From: Candidatus Neomicrothrix sp. UBA4742
GTDB lineage: Bacteria; Actinomycetota; Acidimicrobiia; Acidimicrobiales; Acidimicrobilacustridaceae
Length of the DNA: 9,883 nucleotides
Assembly (NCBI GenBank): GCA_002403895.1
Contig: DHIQ01000234.1
Location: 1-9,883 of the forward strand
Direction: 5' to 3'
Numbering within the stretch: the stretch's first letter is position 1; every line of letters begins with the position of its first letter. A program made the position numbers and the translations under genes. This document shows positions 1 through 6,344 of this stretch, piece by piece. A model generated the notes under the pieces. That model searched no databases. It worked only from the letters and a program-made list of their open reading frames with translations, and was not told the DNA's origin.

Positions 1-504
1 GGTGAGGCGCCGCTGGATCTCGGCGGTCAGCGCCGTCACCTGGGCGGCCCGGTCGCTCCCGGCGGCCAGCCGGGCGCGGGTGGCTGGACCCACGCCGCGG
101 AGATCCCGCACGACGGCGGCCATGGCCCGCTCGGTGGCGGGGTGGGTGCGCACCGGCCCGAAGAGACCGACGGTGGCGTTGGCCAAGGTGGCCCGGATGG
201 CGGCGTGGACCACGGCGTTGGTGGCCGGGAGCCGGTGAGCCTGAGCCAGGAGGGGGCCTCCCAACTGGTCGGCCAACCGCCCGATGGTGTGGAAGCGAAC
301 GTTGGCCACCCCCACCCGGCCCTCTGTCGCGGGGCCGAGATCACCCGACGCCAACAGGCGCCGGGTGGCCAGACCGACGCTGCTGCGCGGCACCACCACG
401 GTCACCGGAGCGAGTGGATCACCGACCTGGGCGTCGGCCACCTCTTCGCGCAAAGCCACGGCGGCTTCTCGGCCGAACCGAACGACGCGCACCGAGAGAG
501 CCAC
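1..504 (-). CDS. AddB/RecB-like PD-(D/E)XK nuclease family protein, N-terminal part (truncated by window edge)
   Basis: The reading frame is open to the left edge and gives about 168 residues with no stop, so only the N-terminus is visible. The segment DPLAPVTVVVPRSSVGLATR at about residues 29-48, followed by a VANVRFHTIGRLADQLG-like stretch and HPATERAMAAVVRDLRG, resembles the N-terminal helicase-like part of actinobacterial PD-(D/E)XK nuclease proteins. These are AddB-like partners of UvrD/RecB-type helicases in double-strand-break processing. The family call rests on remembered family patterns; the nuclease domain would lie outside the window. I chose GTG at 504 because a TACGAT hexamer ends 6 nt before it, as in other starts here. 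The frame stays open upstream, so a rare CTG start near 549 is possible. It lies 55 bp downstream of the C69 hydrolase gene on the same strand and may be co-transcribed with it. Confidence 0.6.
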   Translation of the reverse strand, partial: MALSVRVVRFGREAAVALREEVADAQVGDPLAPVTVVVPRSSVGLATRRLLASGDLGPATEGRVGVANVRFHTIGRLADQLGGPLLAQAHRLPATNAVVHAAIRATLANATVGLFGPVRTHPATERAMAAVVRDLRGVGPATRARLAAGSDRAAQVTALTAEIQRRLT

Positions 505-510
505 CGCCGC

Positions 511-516
511 ATCGTA
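511..516 (-). promoter_or_regulatory. Putative -10 element (TACGAT) for leaderless nuclease gene
   Basis: On the minus strand TACGAT is followed by GCGGCG and then the GTG start at 504. The spacing matches leaderless actinobacterial starts. The 15-base block is nearly identical to the one at the ABC-F gene start (6388-6402). The hexamer could instead be coding if translation starts further upstream. Confidence 0.35.
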
Positions 517-559
517 GGTGGGGGGTGTGACAGCTTCCGACGCCGTCAGGCGAAATCGG

Positions 560-1795
560 CTACACCGCGAGCGCCGTGAGTGCCCGCTCGACGCGGGGCC
601 ACAGGGCGCGGGCCCAGCTGGTCTGGGCGTCTGGCTCGGCATCGGCGAGCTCATCAGCCTCGTCCCACAGCTCGGCCTCGATCGGGGCCAGCACCGCACG
701 GATCTCGCGCAGGGTCTCTGTCCCGCTCCCGTCGGCCACCCGGGCCTGTTCGACCCGGTCCCGCAGGGTGCGGAAGCGTTCCCACGTCGCCGGAGAGGCC
801 AGCTCGGGGGCGATCCCGTCGATGCCGAAGGTGGGGACGAACAGGCTGCTGCAGGGATTGCCCGGCGCCACCCAGCCCCGCAATGCCTCACTCGGGTCAC
901 GAGGGAGCCACGTGATCATCGACGAGGTGGTGGCCTGCACACCGGTCAGGTGCATGCACAGGGACACCCCCGTGCCCAGCCGGTCGATGACGGCGGGCGG
1001 CAGACCGTCCACCTCGCCGGCCAACGCCCCCGGTGCCCCCCACGATCGCGTCCCGTGGTGGCGCAAGACCGCCGCCAGCTCACGGGGCCCGAACGCCGCA
1101 TCGGCCGCGGCCCGGGCCGCGGGGGTGGTCACCGCCAGGCGCTTGTCGGCGTGAGCGGTGGGGCTGGACGGACGACGCCATCGATCGAAGTCGCCCGCCG
1201 CGGCGACGTCAGCTGAGGCCCGCTTCCAGTCGCGCGACAGCGAGATCCGGTTGGACAGGGCCACGCCCCGGTCGCCAACGCGCACCGGTCGGGCGGCCCA
1301 CGACCGGGCACTGGTCTCCAACACCCACGCCTCGGTGGGGTCGGCCACCAGGAACGAAGAGAAGTACGCCTTGCCCTCCCCGTCGGGCGTTCCCTGCTCG
1401 CCGAGGCCGCCCTGGCCGAACTCGTCGATCAGCGCCGCGATCACGTCGAGTGCCTGCTCGGCGGTCTCGCCCCGTTCCAAGCCAAGGCGCACCAGGTCCA
1501 TGCCGGTGAAGGCCTCGGGCTGGCGCGAGGGGTCGTCCACCGTCCACAGCTGTTCGTTCCCGACGGCGACGCGGTGGGCATTGACGCCGTGCTCGAACCC
1601 CCACAGCCACGTAGGGCGGGCCCCGAGCAGGGCCGGAGCGCCGGGGTCGGACAGCGACAGGTACTGGGTGGCCAACACCCCGCCAGCTGGGCGTGGGGCG
1701 ATCGCCTCGATGATCTGTCTCTCACCAGGCGGCCGGTCGGAGTTCTTGGCGAACAGCGTCCCGTCGGGTCGCAGCGCGCACAGACAGTCACACAT
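560..1795 (-). CDS. C69 (secernin/dipeptidase-like) N-terminal nucleophile hydrolase
   Basis: This 411-residue protein begins MCDCLCALRPDGTLFAKNSD, continuing RPPGE. That is the hallmark N-terminus of bacterial secernin-like members of peptidase family C69 (Ntn hydrolase fold). In this family Met1 is removed and Cys2 becomes the N-terminal nucleophile. A central stretch on self-processing-type folds (FSSFLVADPTEAWVLETS) and a later SLCMHLTGVQATTSSMITWL segment fit the secernin pattern, where a conserved region near residue 280-300 closes the active site. The substrate is unknown: some C69 members are dipeptidases or amide hydrolases, but secernins are mostly uncharacterised. No signal peptide is visible, so it is probably cytoplasmic. 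The start is fixed by the MCD motif, although the frame stays open far upstream across the VOC gene. There is no clear Shine-Dalgarno; a TAGCGT hexamer lies 8 nt upstream. It is divergent from the VOC gene. Confidence 0.88.
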   Translation of the reverse strand: MCDCLCALRPDGTLFAKNSDRPPGERQIIEAIAPRPAGGVLATQYLSLSDPGAPALLGARPTWLWGFEHGVNAHRVAVGNEQLWTVDDPSRQPEAFTGMDLVRLGLERGETAEQALDVIAALIDEFGQGGLGEQGTPDGEGKAYFSSFLVADPTEAWVLETSARSWAARPVRVGDRGVALSNRISLSRDWKRASADVAAAGDFDRWRRPSSPTAHADKRLAVTTPAARAAADAAFGPRELAAVLRHHGTRSWGAPGALAGEVDGLPPAVIDRLGTGVSLCMHLTGVQATTSSMITWLPRDPSEALRGWVAPGNPCSSLFVPTFGIDGIAPELASPATWERFRTLRDRVEQARVADGSGTETLREIRAVLAPIEAELWDEADELADAEPDAQTSWARALWPRVERALTALAV

Positions 1796-1803
1796 CGAGC
1801 CGA

Positions 1804-1809
1804 ACGCTA
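1804..1809 (-). promoter_or_regulatory. Putative -10 element (TAGCGT) for leaderless C69 gene
   Basis: TAGCGT on the minus strand ends 8 nt before the ATG at 1795. This would place the transcript start at or within a base or two of the start codon. No good -35 and no Shine-Dalgarno are visible. Inferred from position and consensus only. Confidence 0.45.
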
Positions 1810-1839
1810 CCGGCACCCACGGGCGCGGTTCGTCGCACC

Positions 1840-1862
1840 TAGGCTTCGTGAACTGAAGGAGG
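1840..1862 (+). promoter_or_regulatory. Putative -10 (TAGGCT) and Shine-Dalgarno (AAGGAGG) of VOC gene
   Basis: TAGGCT at 1840-1845 could be a -10 element giving a short leader. AAGGAGG at 1856-1862 is a strong ribosome-binding site 8 nt before the ATG at 1871, and it decides this start over the longer open frame upstream. No convincing -35 is seen. Confidence 0.55.
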
Positions 1863-1870
1863 ACGGTGCC

Positions 1871-2344
1871 ATGTTGCTCGACGGCTTCAATCACGTCGCC
1901 ACACTCACCAACGACGCCAAGCGGCTCCACGCGTTCTACGAGGAGGTGTTCGAGGCCGTCATCGTGCGCGATGGACCCGAAGTCCCCGAGGACGCCACGG
2001 TCCGCCTGTCGGTGATCATGATCGGGCCCCATTCCGAGCTCAACGTGTTCGAGATCGACGGCAACCATGAGGCGGACCGTCAGACGCCGAGCTTCGGTCG
2101 GGGAAGACTGGACCATCTCGCCGTGCAGGCGGCGTCGCTCGACGCGTTCGAGACCATTCGCGAACGGTTGATGGCGAGAGGCGCGACCGACGACTTCGTC
2201 ACCAACTTCGGCCCCATCCTCAGTGTGTTCTTCCGCGATCCGGATGGACTCGAGTGCGAGGTGTGCGTGGCGAACCCCGACGCGCAGCTCGGCGAGTTTC
2301 ACCCACCGGGCACGCGGGCGGCGCGCTATCCAGCCGCCGTCTGA
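1871..2344 (+). CDS. VOC (glyoxalase/bleomycin-resistance fold) family protein
   Basis: This 157-residue protein is a vicinal oxygen chelate (VOC) superfamily member with two paired beta-alpha-beta-beta-beta modules. The first begins at GFNHVATLTND (residues 5-15) and the second at GRLDHLAVQA (78-87). The likely metal ligands of the family are all present: His8, Glu61 (in NVFEI), His82 and Glu130 (in DPDGLECEV). It could therefore be a functional metal-dependent lyase, isomerase or dioxygenase-type enzyme rather than a binding-only protein. The substrate cannot be read from sequence. A conserved FGRGRLDHLA / FGPILSVFFRDPDGLECEV pattern and a C-terminal HPPGT tail match a group I recall as common in Actinobacteria with no assigned function. 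It is divergent from the C69 hydrolase and convergent with DUF3097, 30 bp between stop codons. Confidence 0.9.
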   Translation: MLLDGFNHVATLTNDAKRLHAFYEEVFEAVIVRDGPEVPEDATVRLSVIMIGPHSELNVFEIDGNHEADRQTPSFGRGRLDHLAVQAASLDAFETIRERLMARGATDDFVTNFGPILSVFFRDPDGLECEVCVANPDAQLGEFHPPGTRAARYPAAV

Positions 2345-2374
2345 TCCCGGCGTGGCCCGAGTCGGCGTCGTCGG

Positions 2375-3214
2375 TCAGGCCGGCTCGGTGACGAAGTCGA
2401 TGAGTTGCTCGACCGCGCCCACCAGGGGTGGCTCGAGGTCGGCGTAGCTGTCGATGGAGCCGAGCAGCTGCTTCCAGAAGGCGCGGGGGTCGGACACGCC
2501 GATGCGGCGGCAGATCCCCTCTTTCCAGTTCTCCCCCTTGGGCACGTCGGGCCAGGCCCGCAGCCCGACCTTGGCCGGCTTCACTGCGGCCCAAATGTCG
2601 ACGAAGGGGTGGCCGGTCACCAGCACGTCGGGATGGTCGACCTCGGCGGCCAGGCGGGATTCCTTGGAGTGATCGACCAGGTGATCGAGCAGCACGCCGA
2701 GGCGTCGACCGGGACGGGGCCCGAAGGTACGGACGATCTCGGCCAGGTGATCGGCCCCGTCGAGTGGTTCGACCACGACCCCCTCGATGCGCAGATCGTC
2801 CCCCCACACCCGCTCGACCAGTTCGGCATCGTGAGTCCCTTCCACCAGGATGCGGCTGGCGCGGGCGATGCGGGCCGGGGCGTTGGCCATCGCCACCGAT
2901 CCCGAGGCGGTACGGCCGGCCGACGGCGTGGCCGAGGTCGGCGCCACGAGGGTGACCTGTCGTCGCTCGACCATGAAGCCACCGTCGAGTAGACGGACCT
3001 GGCGGTCCCGACCGTTGGCGTCGCGCAGCGTCACGATCCCTTTGCCGAGGGCCACCACTACCCCGCGTAGGCCGGTGCCGCGCTGTTCGACGGCGAGGCC
3101 GGGGACAGCCGGGACCTTGGGATACACGGGTCGGGCCCGCCCGCCATCGAGGTCAATAGGGCCCGACAGGATCCCCTTGCCATTGAAGCCAGGTTCGGGT
3201 TGGTCGTCAGCCAT
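2375..3214 (-). CDS. DUF3097 family protein
   Basis: This 279-residue protein matches DUF3097, an uncharacterised family known essentially from Actinobacteria. Recognisable parts are YPKVPAVPGLAVEQ (31-44), a small beta-rich region VTLRDANGRDRQVRLL (61-76), RTASGSVAMANAPARIARAS (101-120), LVEGTHDAELVERVWGDDL (123-141), RLGVLLDHLVDHSKESRL (171-188), GHPFVDIWAAVKP (201-213) and the C-terminal VEQLIDFVTEP. The middle section resembles a Toprim domain (acidic Glu125, then Asp177/Asp181), which suggests a nucleic-acid enzyme; this is inference. The ATG at 3214 fits the usual family length; longer in-frame extension upstream to about 3322 is Arg-rich and unlike the family. A TACCAT hexamer lies 9 nt upstream with no Shine-Dalgarno. 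It is convergent with VOC and divergent from dodecin. Confidence 0.92.
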   Translation of the reverse strand: MADDQPEPGFNGKGILSGPIDLDGGRARPVYPKVPAVPGLAVEQRGTGLRGVVVALGKGIVTLRDANGRDRQVRLLDGGFMVERRQVTLVAPTSATPSAGRTASGSVAMANAPARIARASRILVEGTHDAELVERVWGDDLRIEGVVVEPLDGADHLAEIVRTFGPRPGRRLGVLLDHLVDHSKESRLAAEVDHPDVLVTGHPFVDIWAAVKPAKVGLRAWPDVPKGENWKEGICRRIGVSDPRAFWKQLLGSIDSYADLEPPLVGAVEQLIDFVTEPA

Positions 3215-3223
3215 GGGCCAGCG

Positions 3224-3229
3224 ATGGTA
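3224..3229 (-). promoter_or_regulatory. Putative -10 element (TACCAT) for leaderless DUF3097 gene
   Basis: TACCAT on the minus strand is separated by 9 nt (CGCTGGCCC) from the ATG at 3214. There is no purine-rich ribosome-binding site, so a leaderless or near-leaderless transcript is likely. Confidence 0.45.
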
Positions 3230-3243
3230 TCGACGGACCCCTG

Positions 3244-3289
3244 CCCGGCCGGGGATGCGGAGCGAGGCCTCGCGCCAGGCGCACGTGCG
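3244..3289. repeat. Cluster of three perfect palindromes in divergent promoter region
   Basis: Three perfect inverted repeats sit in 46 bp: CCCGGCCGGG (3244-3253), GCGAGGCCTCGC (3262-3273) and CGCACGTGCG (3280-3289). Their centres are 19 and 17 bp apart. They lie in the 199-bp spacer between the divergent DUF3097 and dodecin genes and could be operators. Short GC palindromes are common by chance in such DNA, and the three are not copies of one another. Confidence 0.35.
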
Positions 3290-3400
3290 AACTTTGTGCA
3301 TTGATCGACGTGACAGGTGCATCAGCGCGTCGAAGGGGTAGCTATCCAGGCGCGGTTCTGAGACGGTGATAGATGAGTGCTCGATGGTTCCGTCGGTCTG

Positions 3401-3406
3401 AAGGAG
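3401..3406 (+). promoter_or_regulatory. Shine-Dalgarno of dodecin gene
   Basis: AAGGAG lies 7 nt before the ATG at 3414, a strong and well-spaced ribosome-binding site that settles this start. It also argues against the alternative frame opening at 3373. Confidence 0.75.
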
Positions 3407-3413
3407 ACACGTT

Positions 3414-3626
3414 ATGGCAGAGAGCGTCTACAAGGTCATCCAGCTCGTCGGCACCAGCAGTGAGAGCTGGGAGAAGGCGGCGGCTGCAGCTGTGTCCAAG
3501 GCGTCTTCGAGCCTCCGGGATCTCCGCGTCGCCGAGGTCGCGGAACTCGACGTGGTCCTCGACGACGAAGGCGGCGTGTCCGCCTACCGCGCCAAGCTGA
3601 ACGTCTCGTTCAAGTACGAGGACTAG
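3414..3626 (+). CDS. Dodecin family protein
   Basis: This 70-residue protein has the dodecin layout: strand YKVIQLVGTSSESW (6-19), helix EKAAAAAVSKASSSL (20-34), then RDLRVAEVAELDVVL and the terminal strand AYRAKLNVSFKYED (57-70). Dodecins form hollow 12-subunit spheres that in known cases bind flavins, pairs of them stacked between tryptophans. Here the position aligning with the flavin-stacking Trp36 of Halobacterium salinarum dodecin is Val39, and the position of its Gln55 is Arg59. Classic flavin binding therefore looks unlikely or altered. The alignment was done by eye around AEV and Y-[QR]. Many bacterial dodecin homologues of this RDLRVAEV type exist, so the gene is probably a functional subgroup member rather than a decayed gene. 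It is divergent from DUF3097 and convergent with acylphosphatase, with 30 bp between stops. Confidence 0.93.
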   Translation: MAESVYKVIQLVGTSSESWEKAAAAAVSKASSSLRDLRVAEVAELDVVLDDEGGVSAYRAKLNVSFKYED

Positions 3627-3656
3627 GTCCAGCTTGCAGGGAGAGATGGCCCCGGT

Positions 3657-3917
3657 CTAGTTGAAGCCGACCTCGCCGGCGGGGGGTTCGTCGATGACCT
3701 CGACCCCGGTGACCCTGGCCCCGGGAGGACCGTGGCGGCACCAGGCCACCACGCGATCAATGGCATCAGCGGGGCCCTCGAAGCAGGCTTCGACGCGCCC
3801 ATCGGGCAGGTTGCGCACCCAACCGGCGACGCCCTCGTCGCGTGCCACCCGGCGGCAGCTCTGACGAAAGAAGACGCCCTGCACGATCCCCGCGACCAGA
3901 ACCCGACGCCGGACCAT
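3657..3917 (-). CDS. acyP: Acylphosphatase
   Basis: This 86-residue protein has the full acylphosphatase signature. GIVQGVFFRQS (10-20) carries the phosphate-binding loop and catalytic Arg18, and GWVRNLPDGRVEACFEG (32-48) carries catalytic Asn36. The family hydrolyses acyl-phosphates such as carbamoyl phosphate or 1,3-bisphosphoglycerate in the cytosol. Length is normal for the family. The ATG at 3917 is chosen because the protein then starts immediately before the first beta strand (RRRVLVAG). The frame is open upstream into the ABC ATPase gene, where the extra residues look like shadow sequence. It lies 46 bp after the ATPase gene on the same strand. It could be read from that operon, but a TAGCAT hexamer 7 nt before its start suggests its own promoter. 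Confidence 0.93.
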   Translation of the reverse strand: MVRRRVLVAGIVQGVFFRQSCRRVARDEGVAGWVRNLPDGRVEACFEGPADAIDRVVAWCRHGPPGARVTGVEVIDEPPAGEVGFN

Positions 3918-3924
3918 CCCCTTG

Positions 3925-3930
3925 ATGCTA
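3925..3930 (-). promoter_or_regulatory. Putative -10 element (TAGCAT) for leaderless acylphosphatase gene
   Basis: TAGCAT on the minus strand is followed by 7 nt (CAAGGGG) and the ATG at 3917. This puts the predicted transcript start on the start codon. The AAGGGG run directly abuts the ATG, too close to work as a normal ribosome-binding site. Confidence 0.5.
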
Positions 3931-3963
3931 GCGACGAGGAACGCCCGCGACGTGGGCCGAAGA

Positions 3964-4773
3964 TCAGCCGCCGACGAGGGAGCGGATCTTCTCCAGCGTG
4001 GCCGGCCCGTCGTAGGACTTCTCGCCATCGCGCAGGCCGACGCAGCGGGTCGCCTTGGGGGTCAGGTCCATCTGATGGGTCGACACCACGATGGCGGCGC
4101 CCTGTTCGGCCACGTCGGACAGCACCTCGACCAGAGTCTCCTGGCCGGGGGTGTCGAGACCGACGAACGGCTCGTCGACCAGCAGCAGGCTGAAGGGCCG
4201 GATCAACCCGAGGATGAGCGACGTCTTCTGCTTGAGGCCGCGGCTGAAGCGCGACGGCAGGTCATCCACCCGGTCGGTGAGGTTGAACATGTCGAGGAGA
4301 TCGTCGGCGTACTCCTCCCAGTCCTTGGTGGCATGCATCCGGGCGATGTACTCGACGTGCTCCCACAGGCTGAGGTCGTCGTACAGCACGGGCGCATCGG
4401 GCAGGTACGACGTTGCCCCCCGCGCCGGCAGCGTGCCGATCTTCTGGCCCAGCACCCACGCCGCGCCGTTGGTCGGCTCCACCAGACCGGCGGCCAGCCC
4501 CAGGAAGGTCGACTTCCCGGCGCCGTTGGGGCCCACCAGCATCACGAGTTCGCCCGGGTGCACCTCGAGGTCGAGGGCGCCCAGGCCCATGCCGTCGCCG
4601 TAGTCCTTCCCCAGGTTCGACGTCACCAGCGCGGCCCCCGCGGGAACCTCGGCATCGGCGATGGCCTGCGGCAGCTCGGGCTCGTCGGGCTCGTCGCCGT
4701 GGTCCACCTCGTCGTCGGCCGACAGGCCCGGGTTGGGCTGGTTCAAACCGCCGGACGGTTTCTTGGTGCTCAC
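3964..4773 (-). CDS. ABC transporter ATP-binding protein
   Basis: This 269-residue protein is the ATPase subunit of an ABC transporter. It has Walker A GPNGAGKST (81-89), a signature region FSRGLKQK (176-183) in place of the textbook LSGGQ, Walker B LLLVDEP (196-202) with catalytic Glu201, and the H-loop His233 in STH. The Q-loop region reads YLPDAPVLYDDLS, lacking the usual Gln, which like the SRGxKQ signature is common in ABC-2/exporter-type ATPases. Residues 1-48 form an acidic, proline-rich extension (DDEVDHGDEPDEPE) before the first strand; it looks disordered. The GTG start at 4773 overlaps the permease stop codon by 4 bp (GTGA), so the two are translationally coupled and surely work together. 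The cargo is unknown. An alternative start further in would remove the extension, but the coupling supports this one. Confidence 0.93.
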   Translation of the reverse strand: MSTKKPSGGLNQPNPGLSADDEVDHGDEPDEPELPQAIADAEVPAGAALVTSNLGKDYGDGMGLGALDLEVHPGELVMLVGPNGAGKSTFLGLAAGLVEPTNGAAWVLGQKIGTLPARGATSYLPDAPVLYDDLSLWEHVEYIARMHATKDWEEYADDLLDMFNLTDRVDDLPSRFSRGLKQKTSLILGLIRPFSLLLVDEPFVGLDTPGQETLVEVLSDVAEQGAAIVVSTHQMDLTPKATRCVGLRDGEKSYDGPATLEKIRSLVGG

Positions 4774-6335
4774 AGGTGACTCGGCTTTCGGTAGCGGAGC
4801 ACCAGGCCGGCCCCGATGATCACGAAGAAGGGATAGAACACGGCGTTCGACACCTTGGCGCTGGTGGTTTGGATCATGTCGGCGTCACGCCCGGCAGCCA
4901 GCAGCGGCATCAGGGCCACCACCGCGATGGCGGGGGGAGCCACCAGTCTCGCCGCCAGCACCACCCCGAGCAGGTCGGGGCCCAAACCCATGATGCTCGA
5001 GATGTTGGGGGCCCCCAGGGACGTGCTGACGGCGGCGGCCATGGCACTCCCGCACGCCGCCACCAACACCATGGGCAGCGCCAGGCGAACCACCACGGTG
5101 GACGGCACCAGCAAGAGCGCCGACGCGGCGGCGATGGCGCACACGAACACCATGGTCACGATGGCCGCCGGCAGGTGCATGGTCAGGAGACGGCCGGGAT
5201 CGTCGGGGTAGCTCTCCCACCGGGTGGGGTGGTCCACTTCCTGGGCGATGGGTTCGACCGCGTCGTAGCCGGCCAGGTACAGCGCCAGCCCGGCCACGAT
5301 GAACATGGCGGTGGACCCCCGCCACATGGCCCCCAGGGACAGACCGGCCACGACACCCAGCGCGGCCATCCGCAACAGCCGGGGGAGGGGGAAGCGCAGG
5401 TAGCTGTGCCAGTCACGGCGCCAGATCTGGGGGGTGCGTCCCCGGCGCTTGAGCCTGATCCAGGGTTTGCCCCGGGGCTTTTCCTGGGAAAGTTGGCGGC
5501 GCAGGAGCACGACGGTGCGGATGTCTTGCAGGGTGACCGCGAACCGTAACTGGGCCACCAAACCGGCGCGGCGGCGGGCCGCCTCGATCGAGAGGCTGCC
5601 GACGCTGAGCACGCCGGCCACCGCCACGGCCAGCGCCAGCACCACCGACACCAGGGCGATAGGGGTGACGCGGATGCTCCAGAAGGCGAGGCCCCCGAGC
5701 CAGGTCATGGGCGAGGTGCGCACCTTGGCCACCACATCCACCACCGACCAGGCCACGACGAGCAACGCCCCCAGGTTGGCCAGCCACCAGGCGATACGGC
5801 GACCCGACACCACCATGGCCACCCCGGCCGAGGCCATGGCGGCGACGGAGAAGGTGAGGGCGGTGAAGATGATGGGGCCGAAGATGTCGCCCGGCAACGA
5901 GCGTCCGGCCAGGGCACCGATCAGGCCGCCGATGACCAGACCGGCGAAGGCCATGAACCGGATTTGTTTGATGGCTGGGCCGCGCACCACGGCTTCGTGG
6001 GGAACCGGGGCCAACAGTTCGTGCTGCACCACCGGCGCTTCGAGCGTGAGGGGCCCGCCCCGGCCACCGGAGCGCAGCCCGAAGGCCAGGCCCACGGCGA
6101 TGAGCAGACCCACGGCGGCAGGGCCCTGGTCGGCGAGTTTGGTGAGGCTCTCGGGCGAGAGTTTGTCGTCGGGGAGCTTGCCGGCGGCCAGGATCACGAA
6201 GATTCCGCCCAGCAGTGCGGTGATGTAGACGCGGTACAGCGCGTCGATCCAGTGGATGTTCTCCAGCCGATTGTGACGTCGAGCCCGGCGCAGGTCCTTG
6301 AGCGCGCCGATGTTGGCGTCAGTGTCGATCATCAT
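4770..6335 (-). CDS. ABC transporter permease, multi-spanning membrane protein
   Basis: This 521-residue protein has about 11-12 hydrophobic segments, roughly at residues 33-51, 73-87, 127-144, 153-177, 183-202, 213-248 (perhaps two), 324-357 (two), 389-410, 415-438, 452-480 and 497-514. A large, basic cytoplasmic-type loop lies between about 250 and 320, containing QLSQEKPRGK and RLKRRGR. A conserved-looking EPIAQEVDHPTRWESYPDDP stretch (361-380) follows the eighth or ninth segment. The next gene is the ATPase with a 4-bp overlap, so this is the membrane subunit of an exporter-like ABC system. It does not match any permease family I can name with confidence; the substrate is unknown. Two ATGs in a row (6335 and 6332) can serve as start; TAGATT lies 9 nt before the first. 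It is divergent from the ABC-F gene. Confidence 0.88.
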   Translation of the reverse strand: MMIDTDANIGALKDLRRARRHNRLENIHWIDALYRVYITALLGGIFVILAAGKLPDDKLSPESLTKLADQGPAAVGLLIAVGLAFGLRSGGRGGPLTLEAPVVQHELLAPVPHEAVVRGPAIKQIRFMAFAGLVIGGLIGALAGRSLPGDIFGPIIFTALTFSVAAMASAGVAMVVSGRRIAWWLANLGALLVVAWSVVDVVAKVRTSPMTWLGGLAFWSIRVTPIALVSVVLALAVAVAGVLSVGSLSIEAARRRAGLVAQLRFAVTLQDIRTVVLLRRQLSQEKPRGKPWIRLKRRGRTPQIWRRDWHSYLRFPLPRLLRMAALGVVAGLSLGAMWRGSTAMFIVAGLALYLAGYDAVEPIAQEVDHPTRWESYPDDPGRLLTMHLPAAIVTMVFVCAIAAASALLLVPSTVVVRLALPMVLVAACGSAMAAAVSTSLGAPNISSIMGLGPDLLGVVLAARLVAPPAIAVVALMPLLAAGRDADMIQTTSAKVSNAVFYPFFVIIGAGLVLRYRKPSHL

Positions 6336-6344
6336 CGGCTGAGG

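Noticed and set aside
1796..2302. Open minus-strand extension of the C69 gene across the whole VOC gene, giving a longer protein
   Set aside because: The MCD motif at 1795 must be N-terminal for an Ntn hydrolase, and the extension is antisense to a well-supported VOC gene with a strong ribosome-binding site.
2345..2374. Terminator between convergent VOC and DUF3097 genes
   Set aside because: The 30-bp spacer has GTCGGCGTCGTCGG-type short repeats but no stem-loop long enough to support a call.
3622..3663. ACTAG...CTAGT inverted repeat between the convergent dodecin and acylphosphatase genes as a bidirectional terminator
   Set aside because: The match is only the two TAG stop codons with their preceding AC bases. 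The stem is 5 bp with a loop of about 30 nt and no T-tracts.
3922..4779. 285-codon plus-strand open frame opposite the ABC ATPase gene
   Set aside because: The composition is typical of an antisense shadow (His, Gln, Arg, Gly, Val), with no domain and no ribosome-binding site. The minus strand has intact Walker motifs.
4413..5549. 378-codon plus-strand open frame opposite the permease gene
   Set aside because: It is low-complexity, rich in Arg, Pro, Gly and His, and lies opposite a multi-spanning membrane protein whose codon pattern explains it.
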